A model generated the notes under the pieces. That model was not told the origin of the DNA and ran no database searches. It saw nothing but the letters and a program-made list of their open reading frames with translations. Below, piece by piece: positions 45,425-54,109 of a stretch of 64,000 nucleotides of DNA (the first letter of the stretch is position 1; each line of letters starts with the position of its first letter). The position numbers and the translations under genes were made by a program. The DNA comes from Fredericiella sp038205395 (lineage in GTDB: Bacteria > Chloroflexota > Anaerolineae > Caldilineales > Caldilineaceae). The stretch spans positions 22,013-86,012 of the forward strand of contig JBBRBX010000004.1 of the NCBI GenBank assembly GCA_038205395.1, given 5' to 3'.

Positions 45425-46855
45425 TCAGCGTTCTACAATGGCGACCCGCCGGTTGTACCAATTCATCAGCGCCGAGACCATCAGGCTGATCGACAAGTAG
45501 GTGGCCATCACGACCAGGATCATCTGCACCTCTGCCCCTGACTGGTTGACGATGATGCGAGCCACGTAGAAGAGATCAGGGTAGCCGATGGCGATCGCCA
45601 GGCTGGAGTTTTTGATCAGGTTCAGATATTGGCTTGTCAGCGGCGGAATGATGACGCGCAGCGCCTGCGGCAGCACGATCATGCGCAGGATGCTGCCGGT
45701 CGGCAGTCCTAGGGCGCGGCTGGCTTCCCACTGCCCGTGCGGGACAGCGTTGATGCCTGCGCGTACGATCTCGGCAATATAGGATGCGGTGTAGATGACA
45801 AGCCCCAGCAGCAGTGCGGCAAATTCCGGCGTCAGGCTCAAGCCGCCGCGGAAATTAAAGCCCTGGCGCATCGGCTCACTCACGACCACCGGCGAGGGAG
45901 TGCGCCAGCTCAGGCTCTCCCCTGCGGGCAGGTCAAAAAAGCGAAAATCGCCGTTGCCGTCGGTGTACTCCTCGCCCAGCGGCTGCCCGTCGCCATCCAG
46001 CAGGGTAATCGGCACATAGGCCAGCGTCTCGTCTACGCCCGCGTCATAGCGCTGGTTGTCATTGGCGTCAATGTAGAGGGTGCCGCGATCGCCGCGCCGT
46101 AGATCATAGGCTACAGTCTCCGGCAGCAGCGCTGCATTGGTGACAAAGACAAAACCAGCGGCCGCCACGGCGATAAAGACGATCAGGCCGAGCAAAAAGC
46201 CACCGCCCACGCGCCCGCTGCGCTCAAGCGCCCGCCGCCGCAGCCAGGCCGTCACTACGCCGGCCACCAGGCCGCTCAGCAGCCACCATAGCCACGGCGC
46301 GCCGGTCTGGCTCAAATACGGCCAGGTGAGAAAAATGCCGCGATTGGACAAAAAGCCTAGGTTGGACAGTTCGGTTGCCTGATCGATGTTGGGCAGCGCC
46401 GCTACAACACCGAAATACCAGAACAGCAACTGCACCAGCAGCGGGGTTGAGCGGAAGATTTCAATGTAGGTCTGCGCCAGCTTGTCCAGCAACCAGTTGT
46501 TGGAGACACGCGCTACGCCGACCAGTACGCCCAGCAGGGTCGCCAGAATAATGCCCACCACGCTGACACGAATGGTGTTGGCCAATCCAATCAAGAAGGC
46601 GCGGAAGTAACTCTCTTCGGGGCGAAAGATTGGTCCTTCGGAGATGGCAAAGCCTGCTGTCTGCCCCAAAAAATTCCAACTCAACGGCGAGCCGGATGTA
46701 TTGTTGATCTTGGACAGTTCCGAGATCATATTGCTATACAACGACCAGCCCAGCAGCAGCACGGCGGCGGCAAAGATGATCTGCAGAATGATGGCGATCA
46801 CCTTGCTGTCACGGTAGAAGGGCGGTCTGGCGTTGGGCAGTACTGTGGTGGCCAT
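45425..46855 (-). CDS. aapQ: Polar amino-acid ABC permease (AapQ-like) with inserted beta-domain
   Basis: The 476-residue permease has HisM-type membrane parts at both ends: SYFRAFLIGLANTIRVS and EIFRSTPLLVQLLFWY in the first half, and YTASYIAEIVRAGINAVPHGQ with the EAA loop in the second. Between them, at about residues 252-315, lies a Gly/Asp-rich segment (YIDANDNQRYDAG, TDGNGDFRFFDLPAG) that looks like a Cna/SdrD B-type beta-sandwich with Ca-binding-style spacing. It should be on the outside. AapQ proteins are usually near 400 residues, so this is an insertion. The rest of the operon is normal. Confidence 0.92.
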   Translation of the reverse strand: MATTVLPNARPPFYRDSKVIAIILQIIFAAAVLLLGWSLYSNMISELSKINNTSGSPLSWNFLGQTAGFAISEGPIFRPEESYFRAFLIGLANTIRVSVVGIILATLLGVLVGVARVSNNWLLDKLAQTYIEIFRSTPLLVQLLFWYFGVVAALPNIDQATELSNLGFLSNRGIFLTWPYLSQTGAPWLWWLLSGLVAGVVTAWLRRRALERSGRVGGGFLLGLIVFIAVAAAGFVFVTNAALLPETVAYDLRRGDRGTLYIDANDNQRYDAGVDETLAYVPITLLDGDGQPLGEEYTDGNGDFRFFDLPAGESLSWRTPSPVVVSEPMRQGFNFRGGLSLTPEFAALLLGLVIYTASYIAEIVRAGINAVPHGQWEASRALGLPTGSILRMIVLPQALRVIIPPLTSQYLNLIKNSSLAIAIGYPDLFYVARIIVNQSGAEVQMILVVMATYLSISLMVSALMNWYNRRVAIVER

Positions 46856-46897
46856 AAGTGGGCTAGATGTTTGTGTAAGAGGGTTGAGATTAAGAGG

Positions 46898-46925
46898 GTG
46901 AGGGGGCGCTCATGCACCCCCTCAC
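46898..46925 (-). promoter_or_regulatory. Hairpin between binding-protein and permease genes
   Basis: A perfect 9-bp GC-rich stem (46898-46906 with 46917-46925, 10-base loop) without a T-tract lies 48 bases after the aapJ stop. Such hairpins often stabilise the binding-protein part of the message and reduce readthrough. Confidence 0.6.
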
Positions 46926-46972
46926 GGCACAACGGACTGCCAACAGCATCCGGCAGCTTTCACCGCCCATCT

Positions 46973-48121
46973 CTAGCGGAACGGTGGGCTGTAGAGTAGA
47001 CCTCCATCCGCCCACTGTGCATTCTGGCCGCGCGGCAGGTTGAAAGGCGTATCCGGCCCCAGGTTGCGGTCCCAAATTTCGCCATAATTGCCGACCTGCT
47101 CGATCACCTTGACCATGAAGTCGTTCGGCAAGCCCAACTTGGAACCTAGGTCTCCTTCAACGCCCAACAGGCGCTTGATGGTCGGGTCTTCGCTCGCCAA
47201 CATATCCTGCACGTTGGCGCTGGTCACGCCGCTTTCCTCCGCCTGGATCAGGCCAAAGACTACCCAGCGCACTGCATCCGCCCAAGCCGAATCGCCTTGC
47301 GCAACGGCGCCCGCCAGCGGCTCCTTGGACATGGTGTCGGCCAGGATGGTGTGGTCTTCCGGAACCTGCAATTTCGTCTGGCTGGCAACCAACCCGGACT
47401 TGTCGGTGGTGAAGCCGTCGCAGCGGCCTTCGTCATAGGCAGCCAGGGTTTTGTCGTTGTCTTCAAACACAACCGGGTTGAATTCCAACCCGCGCGCCCG
47501 GAAATAGTCGGCCAGATTCAACTCAGTCGTGGTGCCGCTCTGCACACAGACGGTCGCGCCATCCATGTCTTCAATGGAGGCGATGCCGCTGTCTTTGCGC
47601 ACAATCATGCCCTGGCCGTCATAGAAGTTGATGGGCATAAACTCCATACCGACTTCGGCGCTGTCGCGCGTGGTGGTCCAGGTGGAATTGCGGAACAGCA
47701 CGTCGATTTCACCGGTCTTAACCAGCGTGAAGCGGTCATTGGAACTGGCGTATTTGTAGTCTACTGCGCCGGCGTCACCCAACACCGCCGCAGCAACTGC
47801 CTTGCAGAAGTCGATGTCAAACCCGGCATAGCTGCCGGTCTGGTCGACGACGCCAAAGCCGGGCAGTTGGTTGTTGACGCCGCAGACGATCTTGCCGCGC
47901 GATTTGACGGTGTCCAGCAGGCTGCCGGTCTGCGCTGCAGGGGCCGCAGCATCTGCGGCAGGCGCAGCTTCGGTCGCCGTGTCGGTCGCCGCAACTTCCG
48001 TTGCTGCGCCGGCCGCCGGCTCCGGCGAGGCTGCCGGTGCCGCGGCAGGGGCCGCACAGGCTGAATAGATGATAGCAATGACCAACAGGGCTACGCCCAT
48101 CGTAGAAAGACGCCTACTCAT
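46973..48121 (-). CDS. aapJ: Polar amino-acid ABC transporter solute-binding lipoprotein
   Basis: The 382-residue protein starts with a signal peptide ending in the lipobox YSAC, then an Ala/Pro/Thr-rich linker of about 50 residues, then the SBP_bac_3 fold (KIVCGVNNQLPGFG, GSYAGFDIDFCKAVAAAVLG). The C-terminal features (RVVFGLIQAEE-like, WDRNLGP) match AapJ-type general amino-acid binding proteins. The start at 48121 has AAAGGAG upstream. A 13-base direct repeat lies just ahead of it. Confidence 0.95.
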   Translation of the reverse strand: MSRRLSTMGVALLVIAIIYSACAAPAAAPAASPEPAAGAATEVAATDTATEAAPAADAAAPAAQTGSLLDTVKSRGKIVCGVNNQLPGFGVVDQTGSYAGFDIDFCKAVAAAVLGDAGAVDYKYASSNDRFTLVKTGEIDVLFRNSTWTTTRDSAEVGMEFMPINFYDGQGMIVRKDSGIASIEDMDGATVCVQSGTTTELNLADYFRARGLEFNPVVFEDNDKTLAAYDEGRCDGFTTDKSGLVASQTKLQVPEDHTILADTMSKEPLAGAVAQGDSAWADAVRWVVFGLIQAEESGVTSANVQDMLASEDPTIKRLLGVEGDLGSKLGLPNDFMVKVIEQVGNYGEIWDRNLGPDTPFNLPRGQNAQWADGGLLYSPPFR

Positions 48122-48147
48122 CGGATCTCCTTTGAAGTACATTATGG

Positions 48148-48174
48148 TTAACGGAACTTGATTAACGGAACTTG
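48148..48174. repeat. Two 13-base direct repeats upstream of aapJ
   Basis: TTAACGGAACTTG occurs at 48148-48160 and again at 48162-48174, period 14, 27-53 bases upstream of the aapJ start codon, where the promoter of that operon should lie. A regulator site on one face of the helix is possible. Confidence 0.75.
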
Positions 48175-48394
48175 CTTGCGCAATTGATGTAACAGAATCG
48201 GTTGCTGCGGTTCGGAACCGCCAGGCCGGCGAGGACACTATATAGCCGGCCAACCATTTTCTGTGGACAGTAACATTTCGCTTCGGGCCATCATTGGCAG
48301 CCGTGCACCCTTGCTGTTACTGGAGCGGGACTATACCATGTGCAAATTGAACTGTCAAACGCTTTTTTTGCTACAACCTTACGGTGTACCCCTT

Positions 48395-48423
48395 TTGGCC
48401 CTCAGTACCCAATGGGCTATAAT
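48395..48423 (+). promoter_or_regulatory. Promoter of the zinc-ribbon gene
   Basis: TTGGCC (48395-48400), a 17-base spacer and a perfect TATAAT (48418-48423) lie about 95 bases upstream of the start at 48519. Confidence 0.55.
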
Positions 48424-48518
48424 CGACGTGATTTTGTCATGGAGCAGCGCCGTCACGGGCTGCACGTTCCCGGTTAGAATGTTCCCGGTCAGTACTAGCC
48501 CGGTTATGGAGCAACTGC

Positions 48519-49265
48519 ATGTCACCGGAGTTGATTAACACAATAGGCACCATCGCCGGCATCATTGTTGCCGCACTCGGCGCCTTTCTTTTTGCCTTCT
48601 GGATTGCCATGGGCATCTGGACATTTCATGATATCCGTCAGCGCACGCGCGATTGGCTGGTAATTCTGCTGGCTGTGGCGTTGGTCGTCATCTTCCCGCT
48701 GATCGGCCTCATGCTTTATATGATGATCCGTCCCAAAGCCACACTGGCGGATGTCTATGATCGCGCGTTGGAGGAGGAGGCGCTTCTGCGCGAGCTGGAG
48801 CAGACGGCAGCCTGCCACAACTGTGGTGTGCCTGTGCAGGAAGCCTGGGTCTACTGCCCCAACTGTCACAACCAACTCCAGCATAGCTGCCCGAATTGCA
48901 GCAACCTGGTGCGCAATGAATGGGAAATCTGTGTCTTCTGCGGCGCGGCGCAGCAGCGCCCGGCGCATACGGCCGCTCCCAACTTTGTCCCAGGGCAGGC
49001 CACCATCGGAGCAGCCAAGCCGCAGTTGGCCACCACCACCCAGACTATGACAGGGCAGAGTGTGACGGGGCGACCAGCTCCCAGTCAGGTGGGGCAGCCC
49101 CAACCGGCCCCCGCCACCACCAGCCGCTCCTTCCGCAGCCCTTTCCGCCGTGAATCCGCACCTCCGCCCGCTATGCCCACGCCGGCGACGACAATTCCGA
49201 CCACACCACCGCCCGCACCCGATATCGACGATACGCCTTATCGTCCGGCTCGCCTGCCTGAATAG
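48519..49265 (+). CDS. Membrane-anchored double zinc ribbon protein
   Basis: The 248-residue protein has two N-terminal membrane helices (about 10-34 and 45-70), a helical stretch with RALEEEALLRELE and then two zinc-ribbon modules: CHNCG ... CPNC (about 98-118) and CPNC ... CVFCG (about 125-145). The last ~100 residues are Pro/Thr/Gln-rich and probably unstructured. Zinc ribbon proteins of this kind are common in Chloroflexi and of unknown function. GGAG lies seven bases before the start. Confidence 0.82.
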   Translation: MSPELINTIGTIAGIIVAALGAFLFAFWIAMGIWTFHDIRQRTRDWLVILLAVALVVIFPLIGLMLYMMIRPKATLADVYDRALEEEALLRELEQTAACHNCGVPVQEAWVYCPNCHNQLQHSCPNCSNLVRNEWEICVFCGAAQQRPAHTAAPNFVPGQATIGAAKPQLATTTQTMTGQSVTGRPAPSQVGQPQPAPATTSRSFRSPFRRESAPPPAMPTPATTIPTTPPPAPDIDDTPYRPARLPE

Positions 49266-49280
49266 CTGCTGGTTTGTCGT

Positions 49281-49303
49281 GGGGAGAGGATTGCATTCTC
49301 CCC
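49281..49303 (+). promoter_or_regulatory. Hairpin directly before the HAD start codon
   Basis: A perfect 7-bp stem GGGGAGA/TCTCCCC (49281-49287 with 49297-49303, nine-base loop) ends immediately before the ATG at 49304 and contains the only purine-rich ribosome site. It may limit initiation. Confidence 0.5.
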
Positions 49304-50089
49304 ATGGCGCTCTCATGTCTGATGAATGCCATCACCTTTGACTTTTGGGACACCATCGCCGTCGATGATTCGGATGAACCCAAACGCCAACAACTAGGTC
49401 TGCCTTCTAAGGCGGATGCGCGCATCGAGTTATTTGTCGCACATATCGGCAGCCACTATTCCGACATCGCCCCACAGCGCGCCGCCGACGCCTATCGCCA
49501 GGCAAATGAACGCTTCCGCTATGACTGGCAGACCCACCATCGCACGCCAAGTGTGCGCCAGCGCATCAGCTTTGCCTATGAGTGTCTTGGCCTCGGTTCT
49601 GCGCCCGGCAGTTATGCCCGTCTTTTGCGTGAGATCGATGTGTTGAGCCGAGAAATCGAGACCATGGAGGTGCGTATCGCCCCCACCTTCGCCCCCAAAG
49701 TGCACTGGGCGCTGCAAACCCTGGCCCAAGAGTACACCCTCGGGATTATTTCAGATGCTATCCACACCACCGGCAGCGGGATTCGCCATCTGCTCTACCA
49801 GCAGGGGCTTGGCCACTATTTCCGCTTTATGATTTTCTCCGACGAAGTGGGCGCATCTAAGCCGTCGCCCAAAGTTTTTCGTTACGCTTCGCAAGCGATT
49901 GGCTTGCCGCCGGAAAAGTTTGTGCACGTAGGCGACCGCGAAAGCAATGACATCGCCGGCCCTCGTTCGGTGGGGATGCACAGCATCCTCTACACCGGCG
50001 TCGTCGACCGCGGCAGCGCCAGAACGCATGCGACCGCCATCTGCCGCCATTTCTCCGAACTGCCCCAATTGATCCGCCATCTGCGTTAG
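49304..50089 (+). CDS. HAD-like hydrolase, FDFWDT subfamily
   Basis: The 261-residue protein has HAD motif I as FDFWDT, in which the nucleophile Asp is kept but the second Asp of the usual DxDx[TV] is Trp. Motif II/III correspond to GIISDAI and SKPSPKVF, and motif IV to HVGDRESND. Proteins of this subfamily may be phosphatases with altered acid/base chemistry; the substrate is unknown. The start may be 49304 or 49322; the first follows a hairpin. It is 24 bases upstream of the glutamate-cysteine ligase-like gene. Confidence 0.83.
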   Translation: MALSCLMNAITFDFWDTIAVDDSDEPKRQQLGLPSKADARIELFVAHIGSHYSDIAPQRAADAYRQANERFRYDWQTHHRTPSVRQRISFAYECLGLGSAPGSYARLLREIDVLSREIETMEVRIAPTFAPKVHWALQTLAQEYTLGIISDAIHTTGSGIRHLLYQQGLGHYFRFMIFSDEVGASKPSPKVFRYASQAIGLPPEKFVHVGDRESNDIAGPRSVGMHSILYTGVVDRGSARTHATAICRHFSELPQLIRHLR

Positions 50090-50094
50090 ACCCC

Positions 50095-50103
50095 TGCTAT
50101 ACT
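50095..50103 (+). promoter_or_regulatory. Extended -10 promoter just before the ligase-like gene
   Basis: TG-C-TATACT (50095-50103) sits nine bases upstream of the ATG at 50113, predicting a transcript with almost no leader. A short AGGG could still act as ribosome site if transcription starts earlier. Confidence 0.5.
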
Positions 50104-50112
50104 AGGGTCGCT

Positions 50113-51438
50113 ATGAACCCTAGCCTGCCTCTGGACGTTACACGCGATGGATCGTTGGAGCCTGTCTACGCGCGCCTCGCCGACCGCTTCGCCGCCTCTT
50201 TTCCGCTGTCGCTCCCCGGCGCCCGCACGGTCGGGCGCGAAGCGGAATTTCCTATCGTGGGCCAGCGCGGAGAAGCGGTGGATATGCGCCGCCTCTGGAA
50301 TGTGCTGCTGGAGGCGGACGATATGCAAGCCGAGTATGGGCTGGCCTCCGCTGGGCGTCCACCCTTTATCGTGGGCCTCAAGGGATATGACTACAGCTAC
50401 GCCTTAGAGGTGGGGCTGGGGACCATTGAAATCAACACGCGGCCCTGCCGTCATTTGTTTGAAGTGGAGGCCATCATCCAGGCCGCGGTCAGCCGTCTCG
50501 TGCACGCTGCTGCGCGCTTTGGCTGGCGTGTGCTGGGCTATGGCGTGCAGCCGGCCTCTCCGCCTTCGCTCGGCCTGATGGCGCCGAAGCAGCGCTATCT
50601 CAGCCTTTACCGCGCCATGGGCGATCCGTGGCTCTGGTACACCGTCACCGCCTCCGACCAGCTCCAGTTCGCCATCCGCCGCGACGAAATGCTGCACATG
50701 CTCAACTACGGCAACCTGATGGCGCCTGTCATCATTGCGCTGTGCGCCAACTCACCCGTCTATGCCGCCCAGCTCAGCTCCTTCTGCAGCGCGCGCGAAG
50801 GGGTGATGGCCGCCATCCGCGCCAACGAGCACCGCCACGGCATGCCGCCGGCACCGTTCACCAGCCTGCACGATTTTGTGCGCACGCTGGCACAGGCATC
50901 CTATCTTATCGTGCGCGAAGGAGGCGAAGTGCTGCCCAACTCACGCCCTTTCTCGGCGCATCTTGCCGCCAATGGGCCGGATTTCCAGGCGTTTCTTTTT
51001 CACGACCACTATATTTGGAACAGCGCACGTTTGCGCGCCGCCTACGGCACGCTCGAAGTGCGCCCCGCCTGCCAACAGCCCTGGGGGGAGCAGATGGCTG
51101 CCGCCGCGCTCATCCTGGGGCTGGCCGAAGCATCGCTGCCCATCCTCGCTTACATCCAAAATATTCTGGGCGGCGATTATTGGGAGCGGCTGCGCATTTA
51201 TCACCAACAGGCCACCCAATATGGGCTGCGCGCGCCGCAGCCCGCTCCCGATTTTCTGACCACAATTGTCATGCAGGCCCAGACCGGCCTGCGTGCGCGC
51301 GGCTTTGGTGAAGAGCGCCTGCTCGCGCCGATTTGGACGCGCCTGGACCGCCTGCAGAATCCAGCACAGCGGGCGCGCATGATCTTTCAGAGTGACGGTC
51401 TGGCGGCCATGACGGAAGCGGTGGCGATCCGGTTGTAG
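50113..51438 (+). CDS. Glutamate-cysteine ligase-like protein (GCS2 family)
   Basis: The 441-residue protein has the GCS2 nucleotide/glutamate motif TVGREAEFPIV (40-50), LEVGLGTIEINTRPCRHLFE-type second motif near 98-117 and a C-terminal TLEVRPACQQPWG near 300. The family makes gamma-glutamyl amides, such as gamma-glutamylcysteine in low-molecular-weight thiol synthesis or the EgtA step of ergothioneine. No partner enzyme for either pathway is adjacent, so the product is open. It is convergent with the CrtI-like gene, 33 bases away. Confidence 0.82.
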   Translation: MNPSLPLDVTRDGSLEPVYARLADRFAASFPLSLPGARTVGREAEFPIVGQRGEAVDMRRLWNVLLEADDMQAEYGLASAGRPPFIVGLKGYDYSYALEVGLGTIEINTRPCRHLFEVEAIIQAAVSRLVHAAARFGWRVLGYGVQPASPPSLGLMAPKQRYLSLYRAMGDPWLWYTVTASDQLQFAIRRDEMLHMLNYGNLMAPVIIALCANSPVYAAQLSSFCSAREGVMAAIRANEHRHGMPPAPFTSLHDFVRTLAQASYLIVREGGEVLPNSRPFSAHLAANGPDFQAFLFHDHYIWNSARLRAAYGTLEVRPACQQPWGEQMAAAALILGLAEASLPILAYIQNILGGDYWERLRIYHQQATQYGLRAPQPAPDFLTTIVMQAQTGLRARGFGEERLLAPIWTRLDRLQNPAQRARMIFQSDGLAAMTEAVAIRL

Positions 51439-51471
51439 TGCTGCCGGGCCAGAGATACGTCAGCACAGGCT

Positions 51472-52947
51472 TTAGCCGATTAACCCCTCCACAATCTTAG
51501 CCGAGGAAAGCACGCCCGGCAGTCCAGCTCCGGGATGCGTCCCCGCACCCACAAAATAGAGGTTGTCAAAGTCCTCCGACCGGTTGTGGGGCCGGAACCA
51601 GGCCGACTGCAGGAGTGTCGGCTGCACGCTGAAGGCTGATCCTAAATAGCTGTTCAAGTCGTTTTGAAAGTGCAGTGGATCGATATAGTGCTCGGCTACA
51701 ATGTTGGCCTGCAGGTCGGGCAGATAGTTCTCTTCCAAGAACTGCATAATGGCGTTGCGGTAGGGCACAGCCGTCGTGGCCCAATCAATGTTGGCGCCCA
51801 GATGCGGCACTGGCGACAGCACATAGAATGCCTCGCCCCCTTCTGGGGCCATGCTTGGGTCGGTTATGCTGGGCATATGCAGATAGAGCGAGAAGTCCTC
51901 CGGCAGATCCACGTTGGCGAAAATCTCGCGCAGCAGCCCCTTATAGCGCTCGCTCAGGATGATGTTGTGGTGTGCCAGCTTGCCTTCGCCTGCGTATTTG
52001 CGTTTGGTGCCGAAGTAGATCACGAAAAGCGACATGCTGTACTGCTTGCTCTTGACCCAGAAGTCGCTGTTGGTGCGCCGCTGCGCTTTGGGGATAAGGT
52101 TTAAGTAAGTCCACGCCACATCTGCATTGGAGACCACGGCATCCGCCTTGATCAGCGTGCCGTCCGCCAGCCGCACACCCGTGGCCCGCTTGTTTTCGAT
52201 TTCGATCTCTTTGACTTCGGTGTTAGTGCGCACCGTCACACCCATCTCCTCCAGCAGCCTGCCGAAGCCCTGCACGATGGAGCCTGTGCCGCCCATGGCG
52301 TAGTGGATACCCCATTCGCGCTCGAGATAGTGGATCAGCACATACAGCGAGGCGGCATCCAGCGGGTTGCCGCCGATCAGCAAGGGGTGAAAGGTAAAGC
52401 AGCGGCGCAGAAAGTCATCCTTGATAAACTTGCTCACATAGCCGTAGACGCTGCGATACGACTGCAGACGAATCAAGTCGGGCGCCACCTTGAGCATGTC
52501 GCTCACATGCAAAAATGGTTTGTCGATGAGCGCCATGCCCGAATCAAAAATTTCTTTGGTGGTGGCCATAAAGCGGGTGTAGCCTTCTTTGTCCGCCGGG
52601 TTCCACTTCTCGATCTGGCTGAGAATAAATTCGTGGTCACCGTTGTAGTCCAGATAGCGCCCCGTGTGGTCGAAGATGCGGTAGTAGGGGTCGATCGGCA
52701 CAAGCTGATAATAGTCGTGCGGATTACGACCGGCCAATTCCCAGATTTCATCAAACAGCCAAGGGGCGGTAATGACCGTCGGGCCTCCGTCAAACTTGAA
52801 GCCGTTCTGCTCATACACATAGGCGCGCCCGCCCAACTTGTCGCGCTTTTCCAACAGCGTCACCTGGTGGCCGCGCGCTGCCAGCCGCACCGCCGCTGCC
52901 AGGCCGCCAAAGCCGCTCCCGATCACTACAATATTTTGACTCATCAT
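51472..52947 (-). CDS. Phytoene desaturase (CrtI)-family FAD oxidoreductase
   Basis: The 491-residue protein has the FAD motif VVIGSGFGGLAAAVRLA (6-22) with the following LLEKRDKLGGRAY, DGGPTVIT near 54 and the C-terminal VGAGTHPGAGLPGVL signature of carotene desaturases and isomerases. The substrate could be phytoene or another polyene; no crtB or crtE is in the window. An in-frame ATG at position 2 is an alternative start. A 10-base palindrome CTCTTAAGAG lies about 50 bases upstream (52993-53002). It is downstream of the TspO-like gene. Confidence 0.9.
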   Translation of the reverse strand: MMSQNIVVIGSGFGGLAAAVRLAARGHQVTLLEKRDKLGGRAYVYEQNGFKFDGGPTVITAPWLFDEIWELAGRNPHDYYQLVPIDPYYRIFDHTGRYLDYNGDHEFILSQIEKWNPADKEGYTRFMATTKEIFDSGMALIDKPFLHVSDMLKVAPDLIRLQSYRSVYGYVSKFIKDDFLRRCFTFHPLLIGGNPLDAASLYVLIHYLEREWGIHYAMGGTGSIVQGFGRLLEEMGVTVRTNTEVKEIEIENKRATGVRLADGTLIKADAVVSNADVAWTYLNLIPKAQRRTNSDFWVKSKQYSMSLFVIYFGTKRKYAGEGKLAHHNIILSERYKGLLREIFANVDLPEDFSLYLHMPSITDPSMAPEGGEAFYVLSPVPHLGANIDWATTAVPYRNAIMQFLEENYLPDLQANIVAEHYIDPLHFQNDLNSYLGSAFSVQPTLLQSAWFRPHNRSEDFDNLYFVGAGTHPGAGLPGVLSSAKIVEGLIG

Positions 52948-53024
52948 GCTTACCCTTCAAATGAAGTGGGAAATTAAAATCGTCCGTTAACGCTCTTAAG
53001 AGTTATTTTCCCGCCAATCGATAA

Positions 53025-53056
53025 GGGCCGCAGCCTACACAAGTAGGCTGCAGCCC
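53025..53056 (-). terminator. Possible terminator after the TspO-like gene
   Basis: A 14-bp stem with one mismatch (53025-53038 with 53043-53056, four-base loop) lies just after the stop of the minus-strand gene; the following bases are only partly T-rich, so its strength is uncertain. Confidence 0.55.
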
Positions 53057-53068
53057 CCCTGTCCTTGC

Positions 53069-53890
53069 TCACGCGCTGCGCGGGCTTCTGTCGCGCACAA
53101 AAGCGGCTACTGCCAGCACTGTCAACAGCGCAGCGAGGCCTGCCGCTGTCCACGCCACCAGCGCCACGTCGCTTTGCTTCACCGCAATGCCGATAAATGC
53201 CCATATCAGTACGGCCGTGTAAGCCACGTCACGCCAGCGGTTGAGAAAGATCATCCCCAGCGCCGTCGCGACTAGCAGAAGAATCACCGTCCACACTGCC
53301 GGCGCCAAAAAGCTGCCGTCCCAGCCTACGGAAACCAGGTAGGTGGCTATATTGGCGACGGTAGCCACCGTCGCCCAGCCCAGATAGATGCTAAAGGTCA
53401 GATGCGTCGTCCACCATTCACCACGTGTAACCTGCTTGCGCGCCGGCGCCAGCCGCAAATAAACCATACTTAAAGACACCAGCAGGACGGCGATCAGCCC
53501 CACGCTAAACAACAAGAGTTCATGGTGCCAGAGAAAGATCCAGATTGTGTTGGCCAGGCTGCCGAGCACATACCACCAGCCGATGGCGCGCAGCCGCGGG
53601 TTGGTGCGCTGGCTGGGCAGCGCCTGGTAGACCATATAGGTCAGCGATCCCAAGTAGATCACGCCCCAGATGGCGAAGACATAACCTGCCGGGGTGAACA
53701 AGGTGACATACTTGTCCGAAATCTCGCCTGTCTGCACACCATTGATGGGCAGCGCATTGGCCAGCCCGTTGATGGAAATCGTCACCAGGGTAATCACAAT
53801 GACTGCAAATTGCCGCCAGTAGTCACCGCTGGTCGCCTGATCACGGCTTTGTTCCGCCGGGATTCCTTGCCTCAATGTATTGGTCGTCAT
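53069..53890 (-). CDS. TspO/MBR-family-like membrane protein
   Basis: The 273-residue protein has seven or eight hydrophobic helices. Its second loop contains FTPAGYVFAIWGVIYLG and later WWYVLGSLANTIWIFLWHH, which match the aromatic-rich pattern of long TspO/tryptophan-rich sensory relatives. TspO proteins bind tetrapyrroles, lipids or sterols in membranes and in some phototrophs tune carotenoid genes; here the neighbour is CrtI-like. A strong ribosome site (AAGGAGGAG) precedes the ATG. The N-terminal ~28 residues are hydrophilic and cytoplasmic in prediction. Confidence 0.75.
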   Translation of the reverse strand: MTTNTLRQGIPAEQSRDQATSGDYWRQFAVIVITLVTISINGLANALPINGVQTGEISDKYVTLFTPAGYVFAIWGVIYLGSLTYMVYQALPSQRTNPRLRAIGWWYVLGSLANTIWIFLWHHELLLFSVGLIAVLLVSLSMVYLRLAPARKQVTRGEWWTTHLTFSIYLGWATVATVANIATYLVSVGWDGSFLAPAVWTVILLLVATALGMIFLNRWRDVAYTAVLIWAFIGIAVKQSDVALVAWTAAGLAALLTVLAVAAFVRDRSPRSA

Positions 53891-53926
53891 TCATCTCCTC
53901 CTTAATTGCAATGGTTTTGCACAGAT

Positions 53927-53955
53927 TTTATATCACTTTGCGGTAAACTGTACAA
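53927..53955 (-). promoter_or_regulatory. Promoter of the TspO-like gene
   Basis: On the minus strand TTGTAC (53950-53955), a 17-base spacer and TATAAA (53927-53932) lie about 37 bases upstream of the ATG. Confidence 0.75.
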
Positions 53956-54055
53956 CTTTCTACTGCACAGGAAAGGTAAAAATATTCCTATTGGGGTCTA
54001 TTTTTGGATATAGATCCGAGCCAAAGCATTTTGGCGGCGAAAAAAGAGCTGGGTG

Positions 54056-54095
54056 CTAAAAAAAGACACCGAGTTTCGCCCAGAAACTCGGTGTC
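54056..54095 (-). terminator. Intrinsic terminator of pheS
   Basis: A perfect 13-bp stem (54065-54077 with 54083-54095, five-base loop) followed on the minus strand by TTTTTTT. It closes pheS 14 bases after its stop. Confidence 0.93.
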
Positions 54096-54109
54096 CTTTC
54101 TCGCCTACC

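Larger units (their letters stand above)
48122..48518. other. Divergent intergenic region, about 400 bases
   Basis: It separates aapJ (minus) and the zinc-ribbon gene (plus). It holds a 13-base direct repeat near aapJ, a plus-strand promoter, and near 48466-48508 three degenerate copies of GTTCCCGGT. A 91-codon open frame across it lacks coding character. No RNA gene is recognised. Confidence 0.6.

Noticed and set aside
48263..48538. 91-codon plus-strand frame between aapJ and the zinc-ribbon gene
   Set aside because: Covers the promoter region, has no ribosome site and no coding-like composition.
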